Source: Bacteroidetes bacterium UBA1941
GTDB lineage: Bacteria; Bacteroidota; Bacteroidia; Chitinophagales; LD1
Length of the DNA stretch: 64,000 nucleotides
Assembly (NCBI GenBank): GCA_002336805.1
Contig: DDEZ01000011.1
Span: 496,001 to 560,000 of the forward strand
Direction: 5' to 3'
Part shown: in pieces, positions 49,522 to 58,900 of the stretch
How positions within the stretch are numbered: the first letter of the stretch is position 1
Layout: every line of letters begins with the position of its first letter
The notes under the pieces: model-generated
The model's input: only the letters and a program-made list of their open reading frames with translations
What the model was told of the DNA's origin: nothing
Databases searched by the model: none
Translations under genes and position numbers: made by a program

Positions 49522-50910
49522 CTACCCTTCAACTTTTACTTGATTTACAGAGACCAGTTTTTTCTTTGTCAGTTTCCTACGGCGATCGTATTTCTCCTTC
49601 TCATACAGCAGTGTGCCTGCCAGGAGGTCAGCTATGCGGTGGCCCCCTTTGAATGTCAGGTGGGTATAGTCGCTATTGGCCAGCGCGGGCTGTGCTGCCA
49701 CCCAGCGCACCATGGTAGAGTCGCCACCCATCGCCTGAAACATATCCCAGAAGCAGATGCCATTCTTCGCTGCCACTTTGCGCTGCTCACGTATCAGTAG
49801 TTTGACATTCTCCATGGTCATATACTCTCCGTCCACATTGGCGCCGCGATCACTACAGCCCACCAGTACGATGCTACTGTTTGGGAAAGCCGCCTTCATA
49901 CGCTCTATCACCCGTGTCATGCCTTTGCCATAGGCGCTGTAGTCCGTTTGCTTCTCACTCGCTACATTGAGGCCATAGGAGAGGAAGATCAGGCGGTAGG
50001 GATGCACTGCATTGAAGCTGCGATACATCTCCTCGCTTACATAGTTCAGCGCGGTACCCGAGTTGCCACGCATGGAGAAATTATCTACCGATACCCCACG
50101 TGTGTCCTCAAAGCTGATACCATACAGGTCCATGGAGTCTGTGATGAAGCTTAGCTTGAGCGACTGTGCATTTTTAGCGAGCGTGACCACATTGACAGGT
50201 TTCTCTCCGGTAAGGCCTATGGTATCAGTTTCATTTTTCACCACAGCGCAGGCATTCGCACAGGCCCTGTAGAAGAGCTGCGCGGTAGGCAGTGTATTAA
50301 GATGGCGATAGCGGCTGGCCTTATAGGTCACCTGGTTTTCTTCTTTTGGTACAAAGGCAAAGCCCGCTGGCCCGAGCGGATGCTCATTGCTACGCGCGCC
50401 CACCATAGAGTAGGTGATCCAGTTGTCAAACTTGTGTATGATGCTCATGCGGAAGCCCGCCACCTCAGAGGTGATCGGCACAAAGCCTACACCACTGCCA
50501 CCATATACCTGCTGCAGGGTGTCGCGCAGGGGCTGCAGCATGATATCGCCTTCTACATATGAGTCAGCAAAGTACGCGATGCGAAGCACCTGCTGATCTA
50601 CTGAGTCCAGCGCAGCCAGATATGCCTGCATGCCCGAGCTGTCAGGGCTGTAGTCCTCTATGCAGGTGATGCCCGGCTTGCAGCGGTCATCGTGTGGTGG
50701 CTTGATCTCTATGAAAGTGCTGTCATTGCGCACTGCAAATTTGGTCTCCGTAGCTGCTGGTTTCTTCGCCATGATATCACTCAGGATATTGACCCGGCGG
50801 TAGTGAAAGGAGCCAAAGTCAAACTCAGGTACCGCATACAGCAGCCCCAGGCAAAAGATAAGCCCGAAGGTAGCTGTGACCGAGTTTTTGATATAGTTTG
50901 GTTCCTGCAT
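49522..50910 (-). CDS. SGNH-hydrolase-type membrane-anchored protein, probable acyltransferase partner
   Basis: A 462-residue protein with one N-terminal membrane helix (about residues 12-28) and an extracytoplasmic SGNH domain. Block I is F-A-D-S-Y-V-E-G-D (Ser117), a less usual form of G-D-S, and the catalytic D-x-x-H is N-S-D-Y-T-H-L near the end. It is the first gene of the SGNH-SGNH-MBOAT operon. It resembles the SGNH proteins of Bacteroidota surface-polysaccharide acylation clusters. Whether it acts as transferase or esterase cannot be told from sequence. Confidence 0.83.
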   Translation of the reverse strand: MQEPNYIKNSVTATFGLIFCLGLLYAVPEFDFGSFHYRRVNILSDIMAKKPAATETKFAVRNDSTFIEIKPPHDDRCKPGITCIEDYSPDSSGMQAYLAALDSVDQQVLRIAYFADSYVEGDIMLQPLRDTLQQVYGGSGVGFVPITSEVAGFRMSIIHKFDNWITYSMVGARSNEHPLGPAGFAFVPKEENQVTYKASRYRHLNTLPTAQLFYRACANACAVVKNETDTIGLTGEKPVNVVTLAKNAQSLKLSFITDSMDLYGISFEDTRGVSVDNFSMRGNSGTALNYVSEEMYRSFNAVHPYRLIFLSYGLNVASEKQTDYSAYGKGMTRVIERMKAAFPNSSIVLVGCSDRGANVDGEYMTMENVKLLIREQRKVAAKNGICFWDMFQAMGGDSTMVRWVAAQPALANSDYTHLTFKGGHRIADLLAGTLLYEKEKYDRRRKLTKKKLVSVNQVKVEG

Positions 50911-51001
50911 GGGAGGCTGCGAATGTAGTAAATGGTGGATTTCTGAGCGGGGAATTATTAACGGGGAAAAAGGCAGAGATAATTGAGATATGAACGCAAA
51001 A

Positions 51002-51027
51002 CAGCCACCCGTTAGTACGGATGGCTG
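51002..51027 (-). terminator. Terminator downstream of the M2 peptidase
   Basis: CAGCCA...CCGT and ACGG...TGGCTG form a hairpin, followed by TTTT on the minus strand. The opposite strand also ends in a T-run after GGTA, so it may work in both directions. It lies 35-60 bp past the peptidase stop. Confidence 0.65.
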
Positions 51028-51062
51028 CAGGTATTTTTTCTGATGTAAAGTTGTCTTGGTTT

Positions 51063-52877
51063 TTAATACGGAGCCTGCTCCGGTAGGGTGTATTTGCGGC
51101 CTTTGTTCTGCTCTTTCAGCCAGGCCATGAGTGGGGCAAAGTACTCTACCATCGGCTTAGCGCTCATGTCGCTATGGATGGTAGCCTGCAGGTGCTCGCG
51201 CCAGTCTACACTCTGGCCGGGAGCCATCACCTGCTTCAGGAATGCGCCCACGTCCTTATTGCCCCAGTAGTTGGTAGCGTGTGGGTCCTGATGCAGGATA
51301 TTGTCAGCTATGTAGGCGTGGAACTGGAACAGCAGAACATTGGCTATAGAGTAGTCGTAGTATTGTGCCGGATCGTCTATGATGTGCGTCTTGGTAGCAG
51401 CATCACAATACTCCTCGCCACGCTCGGCAGGCGGTACGATACCCTGGCATTTCTTTACCAGCTCCCACCATTTGGCGTTAAACTGATCCTTGGGCAGTTT
51501 CTCGCTGTAGAGCGCATGCTCAAACTCTGTCATCGTACCGCTACCCCATGGGATGTTTACGATGTATTTCAGCGATTGGCTCAGGAGCTGCATCGTATCA
51601 TTGGTCGCTGCCTTGGCGTCTATCATGCCCAGCCCTTGCAGAAATGGCTTCTGTAGTGACGCCAGACCCATCATGGTGCCAAAGGCCTCATGATACCCAC
51701 GGTTCGCGCCATTGCGCAGGAGGATAGGCACGGACGGGTTGCTATAGCAGCGGTAGTAGTAGATATGGCCGAACTCATGCAGGCAGGTTGCCCACCACTC
51801 GGTATTGGCCTCTATGCTCTGCAGGGAGCGGATATCATCTGCCAGGTCCATGTGCCAGGCAGAGGCGTGTGTGTTCTTCTTATAGCCGGCACCAGCTGGC
51901 ACAGGGTAGAGAGATGACTTTTCCCAAAATACCGGCGGCAGCGAGTCAAACCCGATGCTCATGTAGAAGCGCTCCGACTCGCGCGGTATCCACTCGGCGC
52001 CTTTACCTTTGAGGTAGCCGTCTATATTGAGGCCTTTCACATCTACCAGCTCGCTCCAGTCCTGACCCCAGCGGTTTGGCAGCCAGTGTGCAGGGATATA
52101 GTCGGGCACCGGCTGGTGATACTTCTCTGCCAGCGTGTAGCGCGCCCAGGTATGCAGCTCGCGATAGAGCGGCCACACATCGCGTATCATACCATGCGTG
52201 AGGGTGGTCATCTCCTCGGTGTTCATGCCATAGTCAGAGGCATTGTAGGCAAAGAAGTCCTTATAATCCAGTGGCGTCACAGAGGCATTGCGCAGGTCGC
52301 GTACCTCGGCCAGACCATCTTTGAGCCCCTTGCCTACTTCCTTGGCAGACTGCCAGGCGGCCAAGCGCTCATTGAGGTCAGCGGAGTGGCGCAGGATCTC
52401 GTCTATCTTGTTAGGTGTCACCTCCGCGCCATTCATCTTAAAGGTATAGCCGTACAGCTTTGCCACCAGGTCATTGGTCAGGTCTATACGCTTCTTCACC
52501 ACGTCACCGGCGGTAGCAGGGTTATTGCCCGCCAGGAAGAGGATCGTATTCAGCTCGCGCACCTGCAGCGGTGTGAGCTGGTTCTTTTCTTTCAGGTACT
52601 TGCGGGCGCTGTCTATATTGGCTGCGCTGCCGGTATAGGCGGCCAGCGCGGCTGTAGCGATAGCCGCATTGTGCTGGTCCATCGTATCGCCGGCTACGAT
52701 ATGCGTATTGAGCTGCCACTGGCCCAGGTTATCCGCATAGGTGAGGCGTTGGTATTCTTTGTTGTAGCCATCGAGAAATGCCTGTGCCTGGCGCTGCACA
52801 TCTGCATCGGCTTGCTTGCTGTGGCAGGAGGTGAAGCCGATCAGTGCGGCCAGCGAGAGTATCAGTAGTTGCCTCAT
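51063..52877 (-). CDS. M2-family (ACE-type) zinc dipeptidase lipoprotein
   Basis: A 604-residue lipoprotein (signal ending L-I-G-F-T-S-C) of peptidase family M2, the angiotensin-converting-enzyme family of dipeptidyl carboxypeptidases. The zinc site is H367-E-F-G-H371 with E397 in G-Y-H-E-A-F-G as third ligand, and P-A-H-W-L-P-N-R-W-G-Q matches the ACE motif. The protein is nearly all helical, as in ACE. It is probably outer-membrane- or inner-membrane-anchored in the periplasm and may degrade peptides. It has its own promoter box (52898-52905) and a terminator. Confidence 0.92.
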   Translation of the reverse strand: MRQLLILSLAALIGFTSCHSKQADADVQRQAQAFLDGYNKEYQRLTYADNLGQWQLNTHIVAGDTMDQHNAAIATAALAAYTGSAANIDSARKYLKEKNQLTPLQVRELNTILFLAGNNPATAGDVVKKRIDLTNDLVAKLYGYTFKMNGAEVTPNKIDEILRHSADLNERLAAWQSAKEVGKGLKDGLAEVRDLRNASVTPLDYKDFFAYNASDYGMNTEEMTTLTHGMIRDVWPLYRELHTWARYTLAEKYHQPVPDYIPAHWLPNRWGQDWSELVDVKGLNIDGYLKGKGAEWIPRESERFYMSIGFDSLPPVFWEKSSLYPVPAGAGYKKNTHASAWHMDLADDIRSLQSIEANTEWWATCLHEFGHIYYYRCYSNPSVPILLRNGANRGYHEAFGTMMGLASLQKPFLQGLGMIDAKAATNDTMQLLSQSLKYIVNIPWGSGTMTEFEHALYSEKLPKDQFNAKWWELVKKCQGIVPPAERGEEYCDAATKTHIIDDPAQYYDYSIANVLLFQFHAYIADNILHQDPHATNYWGNKDVGAFLKQVMAPGQSVDWREHLQATIHSDMSAKPMVEYFAPLMAWLKEQNKGRKYTLPEQAPY

Positions 52878-52897
52878 GGAGTAAGGGTTTAGTGAGG

Positions 52898-52905
52898 CAA
52901 ATATA
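52898..52905 (-). promoter_or_regulatory. -7 box of the M2 peptidase gene
   Basis: On the minus strand TATATTTG matches TAnnTTTG exactly and lies about 20 bp before the ATG. The -33 position has only TTTAG, so the promoter is incomplete. Confidence 0.5.
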
Positions 52906-52952
52906 AGCGGAGAATTCTATCCACCTAAAACAACAAATAGTGCTCAAATGGG

Positions 52953-53002
52953 TCTCTCTTCTCCTTTGGAGAAGGGAGATGCCGAAGGCAGTAGGATGAG
53001 GT
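52953..53002. repeat. Dispersed hairpin repeat, copy 2
   Basis: CTTCTCC-TTT-GGAGAAG forms a perfect 7-bp stem (52958-52974), extended by TCTC/GAGA outside, followed by AGGATGAGGTG. It has the same plan as the copy at 40602-40632. It lies between the AsmA-like and peptidase genes. Confidence 0.55.
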
Positions 53003-53003
53003 G

Positions 53004-55571
53004 TTACTTCTCCTTATCTTCCTCAAAGTCTATGACCTCCGGCTTCTTGCGGGTGTCGTAGTACTTCTCCTCGCGCCGGGCGGCTTCTTTGGCGCCGGGC
53101 TTTTGCGTCTTGTCTTTCTTGAAGAGCTCTTTCAGCTCCTGCTTCTGATCGGCGAGGTCTTGTTTGAGTTTCTTCTTCACCTGCTCGCGGTCATATTTGA
53201 TGCTAGGGTTTGAGATATTGCCAGTGAGTAGCAGGTAAAGATTCACACCTGCGTATGGATCCTCTTCTATGTACTGCACATCGCTCTGCCTGCTGCCAAA
53301 CTTTGCTGCCAGGAGTTTGTGCAAGTTGATCTTGAGATGGTAGTCTATCTGATTGTCCAGTGTGTGCGTGCCGGACATGATCAGGTTCAGCGCGGAGGAC
53401 TGTATCTCCATGCGAGGAATGGTGATCACGCGGTCCTGTATCGACAGCGTATTGCTCAGGTCTGAGAAGACGATATGGTTCAGCTCATCCACTTTGATAA
53501 ACGCGGAAGCAGACTTGATGGGGTCAAAGTTATTCAGTTCGCCGTGAAGGACACTGCAGGAGAGGTTGCCACTCAGCTTATCCATGTCTATCTCCTTGTA
53601 GTCCTTCCATATGGTCTTCAGCGCAAGTGTGGCTGATAGGCTACCTTTCAGATTCTTATCTGTCAGCGTGGTCTGGTTAAAGTTGTCACACTGGCGAAAG
53701 AGCATAGGCAGATCTACCTTGTCTATATTTAGTCCGAGGTTCATGAGCATCTGTTTGCCCGGCAGGAATGCCACATATCCCACATCAGTGATCTGGCCGC
53801 CCATAGCAGTGGTAGAGAGCGATCTGATATCTATGCGGTATGGCACGAGGCCCAGGTCAGCCTTCACATCTTCAAACAGCATGTGCTCATACACAAACTT
53901 GTCTATACTGACCTGCAGGTGGCCCTCCATGTTAAACACATCGCGGATGTCCAGCTTTGCCTTGCCTGTAGTGGGATGCGGTTTGCCCTTCTTATCGTAA
54001 GTGTGTAAGAGACTCGATAGATCAAAGCTGTGCATGCGCAGCGTGCCGTTTACGCCCAGCGGGATGTCTGCTGTGTTATTTCTCCTGTCCTGAGAGATAG
54101 AGTAGGCTATCAGGTTATTGACCGTGCCATCAAAGACAAACTCTGTATTGAGAAATTTGGCCGACAGGCCATGGATGCTGATATCATTATCCTGATAGGA
54201 GAGGTGGCCATTTATTTTTTCGTAGGCCACATTGCCTGCTTCTACATTCACATCCTTCAGATCAAACTCGCCGGAGGCTTTGATATTGGAATTTTGCCCT
54301 GCATCAAAGTCACGCTTATTGCCCTGTATGTGAAAGTCCTTGAACGTGATCAAGCCTGATGCACTCTGTAGCACTGTATCGCTAAATAAGGTCCGGAGCT
54401 CATGCAGGTCTGCCGTGCCATCTGCGTGAAAGTCTATATCAGGCGACTTCAGGTGCAGCAGCTTCAGATCAAATGCCTGTGGATAGCCATTGAATTCGGA
54501 GTGGAATTTGGACACCACGAGCTTGTCATCTCCCACGGAGTCCATCCGGTAATAGCCCTCGGCAGTCACGTGCATTAGCGGTTTGCTGATCTTGGGTATC
54601 TGTATCTCGGCGTCATGCAGCGCGGCTGTCACCTCTATGATGGGATTGATACCTGGGCGGATATGGCCATAGATCTTAGATGATACCGTATATCCGCCGC
54701 TGCCCTCTGTGCCTGCCAGCTGAGAGGTAAACCGTAGCGGTATCAGCGCGATCAGTTTGGAGATGTCCTTGCCCTGTGTATTGGCGTTAAACTGTACATA
54801 CGTGTTCCGCTTGCTCGAGATGAAGAAGCCATTGACCACAAACTTGTTCTTCTCTATCTCTATGTTGCCCTTATTCAGCGCAAATCGGTTCTGCTGCTGG
54901 TCTACATCTATGGTGATATCCGCGTCAAAGGCTTTGTGCGCTATATACTCATCACCATTGATCTGAAGGCGGTCTATCATCAGCGCGCCCTTCGCATTCA
55001 GGTCAAAGCGTGCCGCCCGGAAATTACCCGAGAGGTCCAGTTTGGAGATATTGAGCTGTATGTCCTCCTCCTGGTCGCCAGTGAGGTAGGTATACTTTAC
55101 ATTCTTGACGATGGCCTTGTTGAGATCCAGGTTGAGCCCTCCCGATGGTTTATTGTCTGCCGATTTTTTAAAGATATCCCAGTTGGCATTGCCGCGGGCA
55201 TCCATATACATATTCAGCGCGCCATCTGCGGCATAGACCTGGCTCACCTCTATCTTGTGGCTCAGCAGCCCCCACATATTAAACAGGAAAGAGAACTCCC
55301 GCACCTGTAGCAGGTTTTCACGCCCGCCCTTCAGCTTATTCTTGATAGCCACATCGTGGAACGTGACCGACGCGTAAGGAAAGTGCTGGAGCAGAGAGAA
55401 GTCTATGCCCCCTTTCACAGAGACCGGCACAGTGACCTGCTCATTGATCTTCTGGATGATGAGCACCTTCACCTTATCCTGAAAGACATAGCCCGCCACG
55501 GCCAGCGCCAGTACCAGCGTGACGATAGTGATGAGGATACCCAAAGATACCCGTATGAGGATGCGCTTCAT
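53004..55571 (-). CDS. AsmA-like protein
   Basis: An 855-residue protein with one N-terminal membrane helix (about residues 8-30) and a long periplasmic beta-rich body typical of the AsmA family. The Q-H-F-P-Y-A-S-V-T-F-H-D-V motif near residues 65-78 and repeated L-S-G-N-F / I-N-G-D / V-N-G-F strands match AsmA, and the AsmA C-terminal region follows. The family forms lipid-transport bridges between membranes in E. coli. The same role here is inference. The C terminus is strongly charged (K-K-P-E-V-I-D-F-E-E-D-K). The gene is probably monocistronic. Confidence 0.87.
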   Translation of the reverse strand: MKRILIRVSLGILITIVTLVLALAVAGYVFQDKVKVLIIQKINEQVTVPVSVKGGIDFSLLQHFPYASVTFHDVAIKNKLKGGRENLLQVREFSFLFNMWGLLSHKIEVSQVYAADGALNMYMDARGNANWDIFKKSADNKPSGGLNLDLNKAIVKNVKYTYLTGDQEEDIQLNISKLDLSGNFRAARFDLNAKGALMIDRLQINGDEYIAHKAFDADITIDVDQQQNRFALNKGNIEIEKNKFVVNGFFISSKRNTYVQFNANTQGKDISKLIALIPLRFTSQLAGTEGSGGYTVSSKIYGHIRPGINPIIEVTAALHDAEIQIPKISKPLMHVTAEGYYRMDSVGDDKLVVSKFHSEFNGYPQAFDLKLLHLKSPDIDFHADGTADLHELRTLFSDTVLQSASGLITFKDFHIQGNKRDFDAGQNSNIKASGEFDLKDVNVEAGNVAYEKINGHLSYQDNDISIHGLSAKFLNTEFVFDGTVNNLIAYSISQDRRNNTADIPLGVNGTLRMHSFDLSSLLHTYDKKGKPHPTTGKAKLDIRDVFNMEGHLQVSIDKFVYEHMLFEDVKADLGLVPYRIDIRSLSTTAMGGQITDVGYVAFLPGKQMLMNLGLNIDKVDLPMLFRQCDNFNQTTLTDKNLKGSLSATLALKTIWKDYKEIDMDKLSGNLSCSVLHGELNNFDPIKSASAFIKVDELNHIVFSDLSNTLSIQDRVITIPRMEIQSSALNLIMSGTHTLDNQIDYHLKINLHKLLAAKFGSRQSDVQYIEEDPYAGVNLYLLLTGNISNPSIKYDREQVKKKLKQDLADQKQELKELFKKDKTQKPGAKEAARREEKYYDTRKKPEVIDFEEDKEK

Positions 55572-55920
55572 GCCGGAGGTAAATATATAACTCAGCCCAT
55601 GGGTAAATATTGCCGGAGGGGTACTAACTATTCACAGCTCACGGGGAGTGTATGATATAGGAAACCATTGCGGCGCATTCTCCCCACTGTCATCTGACTA
55701 TCCCGCCCGGAAATCTGTGACCTTAAATACATACAGTCTGAATGTATGTGTGTATTGATTCATACAAGTAATTGTTAATAAAGGCGAATTGACTTTTTAT
55801 CATTGCGCTTGAGTACAAATAGGCTGCCTAAAGTATAAACCGACCGACCCGGCAGTCCCCACCTGTGAGCGTACTATTATATATAGACCAATTCAACCTA
55901 AATAGTTAAATATTAGTTGC
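55572..55920. other. Intergenic region between AsmA-like and adhesin genes
   Basis: This 349-bp divergent region holds no gene I can support. It contains the small palindrome ACATAC-N9-GTATGT (55729-55749), which could be an operator. The only -7-like match on the plus strand (TATCATTG, about 55798) has one mismatch and no -33 TTG at 19-20 bp. It is AT-rich near the adhesin start. Confidence 0.5.
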
Positions 55921-58900
55921 ATGAGAAATTTTACCAGCTACATCAGGACATACGTTTTGGCGGGGCTAGCTATGCTATCCACTGTGGGGTTATCTGCACA
56001 GTGTCCTGCACCGACGGGCCTGAACTTTCAGAACGGCCTGAATACCTACGTAGAGGTGCCAAACTCCGCTGCCCTCCAGATCACTGGTGCGCTGACACTG
56101 GAGTGCTGGTTTAATACGACCGTAGCGCAGGGCGACTACCGTACGCTGGTATCCAAGTGGCATACGGGTGGGATGTCGGGTTTTGCCTCGTACTCGCTGT
56201 TATGGTCTACCGGTGGTGGCCTGAGCTTCTGGATGCAAAATGCTGCTAACACAGATCTACAAGTAGCTACCGGGCAGCTATATAATGATGGCAACTGGCA
56301 CCATGTAGCCGCTACCTGGGATGGTACTATGGCTAAGATCTATGTAGACGGCACTCTGGTCAACTCTGTGACCAATGCTGGCTTCGGTCCGCTGGAGGTC
56401 AATAACCTGGATGTATTCATAGGTAGTGATGCATGGAATGCGAATGACAGGCATTTTGATGGTACGATAGATGATGTACGTATTTGGAGCCGCGCACTCT
56501 GCCAGTCAGAGATACAGCTGACCAGCAATTGTGAGCTGGCGGGTGCTCAGGACAGGCTGGTGGCCTACTATAAGCTGAATGACGGTACGCCTGGTGCGAA
56601 CAATCCTGGCGCTACGACCGCCACTGACGCCAGCGGCAATGGGCTGGATGGCACGCTGAATAACTTTACCCTCTCCGGTGCTACAGCCAACTGGATAGGC
56701 GGCAATGTGACCTGCCCATGCGCGGCTGCCGTGTCTCCTGTGGTGACTGTGGCTGCCTCCGCTACCAGCATCTGTCAGGGTGGCACGGTTACTTTCACCG
56801 CTACTGCTACCAATGCCGGCATCCCTGCCTATCAGTGGTATCAGAATGGTACGGCTGTAGGTACTAACTCCGGCACATTTACCCCAGCTACGCTCAGTGA
56901 TCAAGATAGCATATGGGTGGTAGTGACCAGTAGCCTGAACTGTGAGCTGGATACGAGTAATCATATTATCATCACTGTAAATCCTATACCTACTGTCAAT
57001 CCTACGGCAGATCAGACCATATGCAATGGCAGCAATACGAATCAGGTGATCTTCACCGGCAGCCAGCCCAATACCGGATACAACTGGACCTACAGCAGAA
57101 ACATAGGCCAGCCGGCTACCTCAGGCGTACCTGCCCTCCGCGTGCCGGCCACTGCTACAGCCACCTCCGGCCCGATCTTTGGCACCAGCCTGGCCAATGC
57201 CTATAATGGTGCAGGCATGCTGGCCTACCCTAGCATGACTGCAGCCCATGACGGGTCTCATCTCAATAATTCATTCGTCTACTCAGGTGTGGCCAATACG
57301 ATCACCTTTGACCTGGGTACCAGCTATGATGTGAATGCACTGTCATTCTGGAATCAGAACAATGGTGGCCCTGCAGCAGCGGGTGCCAATGGTGTACAGG
57401 ATGCCGTGCTCTCATATTCCAATGATAATGTGAGCTACACTCCGCTCTTTGGTGGTACTACTACTTTCCACCAGGCTACAGCAGATACCTCTGTGCCGGA
57501 CCAATTCAACTTCCCGGTGATCAATGCCCGCTACTTCAAGATGGTAGTGAGCAGCAACTATGGTGCTGCCGGAGTGACCGGTTTTGCAGAGATAGCCTTC
57601 GGGTACTACACAGATACGCTCTATAGCTTTACTGCGGTCAATGCTACGAATACACCTAAGACAGCCGTAGTGACCGTGACGCCTACACTCAATATGTGTG
57701 CAGGTACTCCGGCTACCTTCAATATCACAGTAAACCCTACGCCTAAGGTGAATCCTACTGCAGACCAGACAGTATGCAATGGCGGTACGACCACAGCCAT
57801 CACCTTTGGTGGCCCGATAGCGGGTACCACCTATAGCTGGACAGGATCTGATGGTACCATAGGCCTGCCTACCAGTGGCAATGGCGATATCGCAGCATTC
57901 ACAGCTACCAATACCGGTACAGCGGTAGTGAATGACATGATCATCGTGACACCTTCTTATACTAATAACGGTGTGACATGTAGCGGCACGCCGGATACAT
58001 TTTACATCACCGTAAATCCTACACCTACGGTGAATCCTACAGCTGACCAGACAGCCTGCAATCAGGGGCCTACTACTACAATTACCTTCACAGGTGCTGT
58101 AGCAGGTACTACCTTTAGCTGGACCGGCTCTGACGCTACTATCGGCCTGGCTACGAGCGGCAATGGCGATATCGCTTCTTTCATCGCCAGCAATACAGGT
58201 ACTACGCCTGTGACCGATATGATCATCGTGACACCTTCTTACACCAATAACGGTGTGACCTGCACGGGTACTGCCGATACCTTCTATATCACAGTGAACC
58301 CAACACCGACGGTGAACCCTAGTGCTGACCAGACTGTATGCAATACAGGTACTACTACAGCGGTGAGCTTCTCAGGTGCAGTAGCAGGTACAGTGTATGA
58401 CTGGACCGGCTCTGATGCTACTATCGGCCTGGCTACCAGCGGTACGGGAGATATAGCAGCATTCACAGCTATCAATGCAGGTACTGCGCCTGTGGCCGAT
58501 ATGATCATCGTGACACCATCATATACCAATAATGGTGTGACATGCACAGGTACAGCGGATACCTTCTATATCACAGTGAACCCAACACCTACCGTCAATC
58601 CAACTGCAGGCCAGACCGTATGCAATACAGGTACTACTACAGCAGTGAGTTTCACAGGTGCGGTAACTGGCACGGTATATGACTGGACCGGCTCTGACGC
58701 TACTATCGGCCTGGCTACCAGCGGTACGGGAGATATAGCAGCCTTCACAGCTACCAATACAGGTACTACGCCTGTGACCGATATGATCATCGTGACGCCA
58801 TCATATACTAATAATGGTGTGACATGCACAGGAGCGGCAGATACATTCTATATCACCGTGAACCCTACACCTACGGTAAACCCTACCGCTGACCAGACTA

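Noticed and set aside
52086..52868. A 260-codon open frame opposite the M2 peptidase gene
   Set aside because: It is the antisense shadow of a gene with an intact zinc site, and its translation shows no recognisable motif.
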